From NCBI GenBank assembly GCA_018623995.1, contig JAAZUV010000076.1, positions 1 to 6,695 of the forward strand: 6,695 bases of DNA, read 5' to 3'. The number at the start of each line of letters is the position of its first letter. The first letter of the stretch is position 1. The notes beneath the pieces were generated by a model. It saw only the letters and a list, made by a program, of their open reading frames with translations. It was not told the DNA's origin and searched no databases. Shown here in pieces: positions 5,995 through 6,695 of this stretch. Made by a program: the position numbers and the translations under genes. The DNA is from Methanobacteriota archaeon. GTDB lineage: Archaea; Thermoplasmatota; Poseidoniia; Poseidoniales; Poseidoniaceae.

Positions 5995-6067
5995 AGCCAC
6001 AGGGGAGACTCGAACTCCCGACCTTCTGATTACGAATCAGACGCTCTACCAACTAAGCCACAGTGGC
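5995..6067 (-). tRNA. tRNA-Thr, anticodon CGU
   Basis: Read on the minus strand from 6067, the gene folds as a standard cloverleaf: acceptor GCCACTG, U8-G9, D-arm GCTTAGTTGGTAGAGC, G26, anticodon arm TCTGA-TTCGTAA-TCAGA, five-base variable loop, T-arm GGGAG-TTCGAGT-CTCCC, acceptor CTGTGGC and discriminator T73. Positions 34-36 are CGT, which reads the threonine codon ACG. CCA is not encoded. There is no intron. The sixth acceptor pair is a U6-U67 mismatch between otherwise paired bases. The 3' end faces pgk and lies two bases from its stop codon. A TATA-like AATTATG (minus strand, 6094-6100) sits at the right distance for transcription to begin a few bases before position 1. Confidence 0.95.
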
Positions 6068-6149
6068 GCAGACCGAGGGCATGAACGTGTGGTCATAATT
6101 CCACCGATTCAAACACTAGGCTCATGAAGAAGCAAAGGTAGGCATCAAC
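6068..6149. promoter_or_regulatory. Divergent promoter region between tRNA-Thr and the amidohydrolase gene
   Basis: This 82-base gap lies between two divergent genes. Its clearest AT-rich element is CATAATT (6094-6100). About 26 bases leftward is 6071, just before the mature tRNA 5' end at 6067; about 26 bases rightward is near 6124, leaving a leader of roughly 25 bases before the ATG at 6150. One element could therefore serve as TATA box for both directions. The stretch AAAGGT (6134-6139) is a modest ribosome site for the right-hand gene, ten bases before its ATG. GATTCAAAC (6106-6114) is a second candidate. This is inference from spacing only. Confidence 0.4.
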
Positions 6150-6695
6150 ATGGGCGATGATACAGCAGTACGCTATACCAACACCGTCCTGTACGACGAT
6201 GAGTTCAACAAGATTGTAGGAGACGTCCTCCTTCACCAAGATGGCTCGTGGTCAGAATCAAAAGGCGATGAGGACGTTGTCGAAGAGATCGACGGTTCAC
6301 AGCGTGTTCTGACACGTTCGTTGCAAAACTGGCATACCCATCTCGCCATGCAATTGAATGCTCGAGATTTCAGTGATGGTTATCCATTGCATCGATGGTT
6401 GAATGAAGCAATCTTTCCAACTGAGGCGCGCATCACGCCGGACTACGTTCGCGTAGGTACCAGTGCTGCTGCTGCAGAAATGATCCGTACCGGTTCGACC
6501 TTTGCAGCAGACATGTATTTCTTCCCTGCAGTTACAGGAGAGGTGCTCACCAATGCGGGACTACGTGGCCTTATTGGTGTACCCGTTAGCGATGCAGCAC
6601 TTCCTTCGCATGACGATGCAGAATCTGCTCTTGCGGAACTAGACCAGCTTCTAGGACAGAACAAACACGAGGATTTGATGCAATATGCCATCGCA
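6150..6695 (+). CDS. Amidohydrolase-superfamily protein (deaminase-like), N-terminal part
   Basis: The open frame from the ATG at 6150 runs off the window edge after 182 residues. QNWHTHLAMQL (59-69) carries the HxH metal ligands (H62, H64) at the start of the amidohydrolase barrel. It is followed by PLHRWLNEAIFPTEARIT (79-96), AAEMIRTGSTFAADMYF (108-124) and NAGLRGLIGVPVSD (135-148). This series matches the S-adenosylhomocysteine/methylthioadenosine deaminase and SsnA/TrzA-like subgroup ('NaHtH...pL..WL...i.p.E...............G.T...Dm....a....G.R'). Such enzymes use one zinc or iron to deaminate or hydrolyse purine-like or triazine-like substrates. Substrate cannot be told, as the remaining ligands lie beyond the window. 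GST replaces the usual GTT. An upstream ATG at 6124 meets a stop after five codons, so 6150 is the start. Confidence 0.85.
   Translation, partial: MGDDTAVRYTNTVLYDDEFNKIVGDVLLHQDGSWSESKGDEDVVEEIDGSQRVLTRSLQNWHTHLAMQLNARDFSDGYPLHRWLNEAIFPTEARITPDYVRVGTSAAAAEMIRTGSTFAADMYFFPAVTGEVLTNAGLRGLIGVPVSDAALPSHDDAESALAELDQLLGQNKHEDLMQYAIA

Noticed and set aside
5990..6070. tRNA-Thr as an integration (att) site for a mobile element.
   Set aside because: No duplicate of the tRNA 3' end, integrase or element border is visible in the window; intact pgk abuts the 3' end.
6443..6691. A minus-strand open frame opposite the amidohydrolase gene (Ser/Ala-rich).
   Set aside because: It lies antisense to conserved amidohydrolase motifs and has low-complexity shadow composition.
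1..6695. CRISPR array, insertion sequence or toxin-antitoxin pair.
   Set aside because: No spaced direct repeats, terminal inverted repeats, transposase motifs or small toxin/antitoxin families were seen on either strand.

Overview
The window looks archaeal, most likely a mesophilic euryarchaeon of the Thermoplasmatota / marine group II (Poseidoniia) type. The evidence is a phosphoglycerate kinase with archaeal variants of the family motifs, a tRNA without encoded CCA, a probable histone-fold protein, AGGAGGT/GGAG Shine-Dalgarno sites at some starts, AT-rich TATA-like elements about 30-65 bases upstream of several starts, moderate GC content and very tight packing. The lineage call is inference. 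The exonuclease VII genes at the left edge are of a typically bacterial family and may have been acquired by transfer.

Layout: (1) bases 1-628, plus strand: the C-terminal end of xseA, then xseB, then a 98-residue MIP18/DUF59-like protein. Each pair is joined by a 4-base ATGA stop/start overlap, so this is a translationally coupled operon. (2) bases 568-4534, minus strand: in transcription order, an orphan beta-class DNA methyltransferase, an M24 'pita-bread' peptidase, a 262-residue protein with several histone-fold-like segments and an acidic linker, and a polytopic membrane protein built from two related halves. The last two overlap by 4 bases (GTGA). The membrane protein gene runs 61 bases into the convergent DUF59-like gene. 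(3) a divergent intergenic region (about 4535-4729) between the methyltransferase and pgk, with a TATA-like element that coincides with a small inverted repeat. (4) pgk on the plus strand. (5) a tRNA-Thr(CGU) gene on the minus strand whose 3' end lies two bases after the pgk stop codon. (6) an 82-base divergent region and the N-terminal part of an amidohydrolase on the plus strand, cut by the window edge.

Functionally the window mixes DNA repair (exonuclease VII), central carbon metabolism (pgk), DNA modification, probable chromatin, peptide turnover and a deaminase-like amidohydrolase. No mobile element, CRISPR array or rRNA is visible. The most noteworthy item is the histone-fold-like protein, whose layout (two pairs of histone-like helical units separated by an acidic stretch) I do not recognise as a standard archaeal histone. 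It is co-translated with a membrane protein that appears to be an internal duplication of a small GlpM/DUF3147-like unit. No stretch longer than 300 bases lacks a gene.
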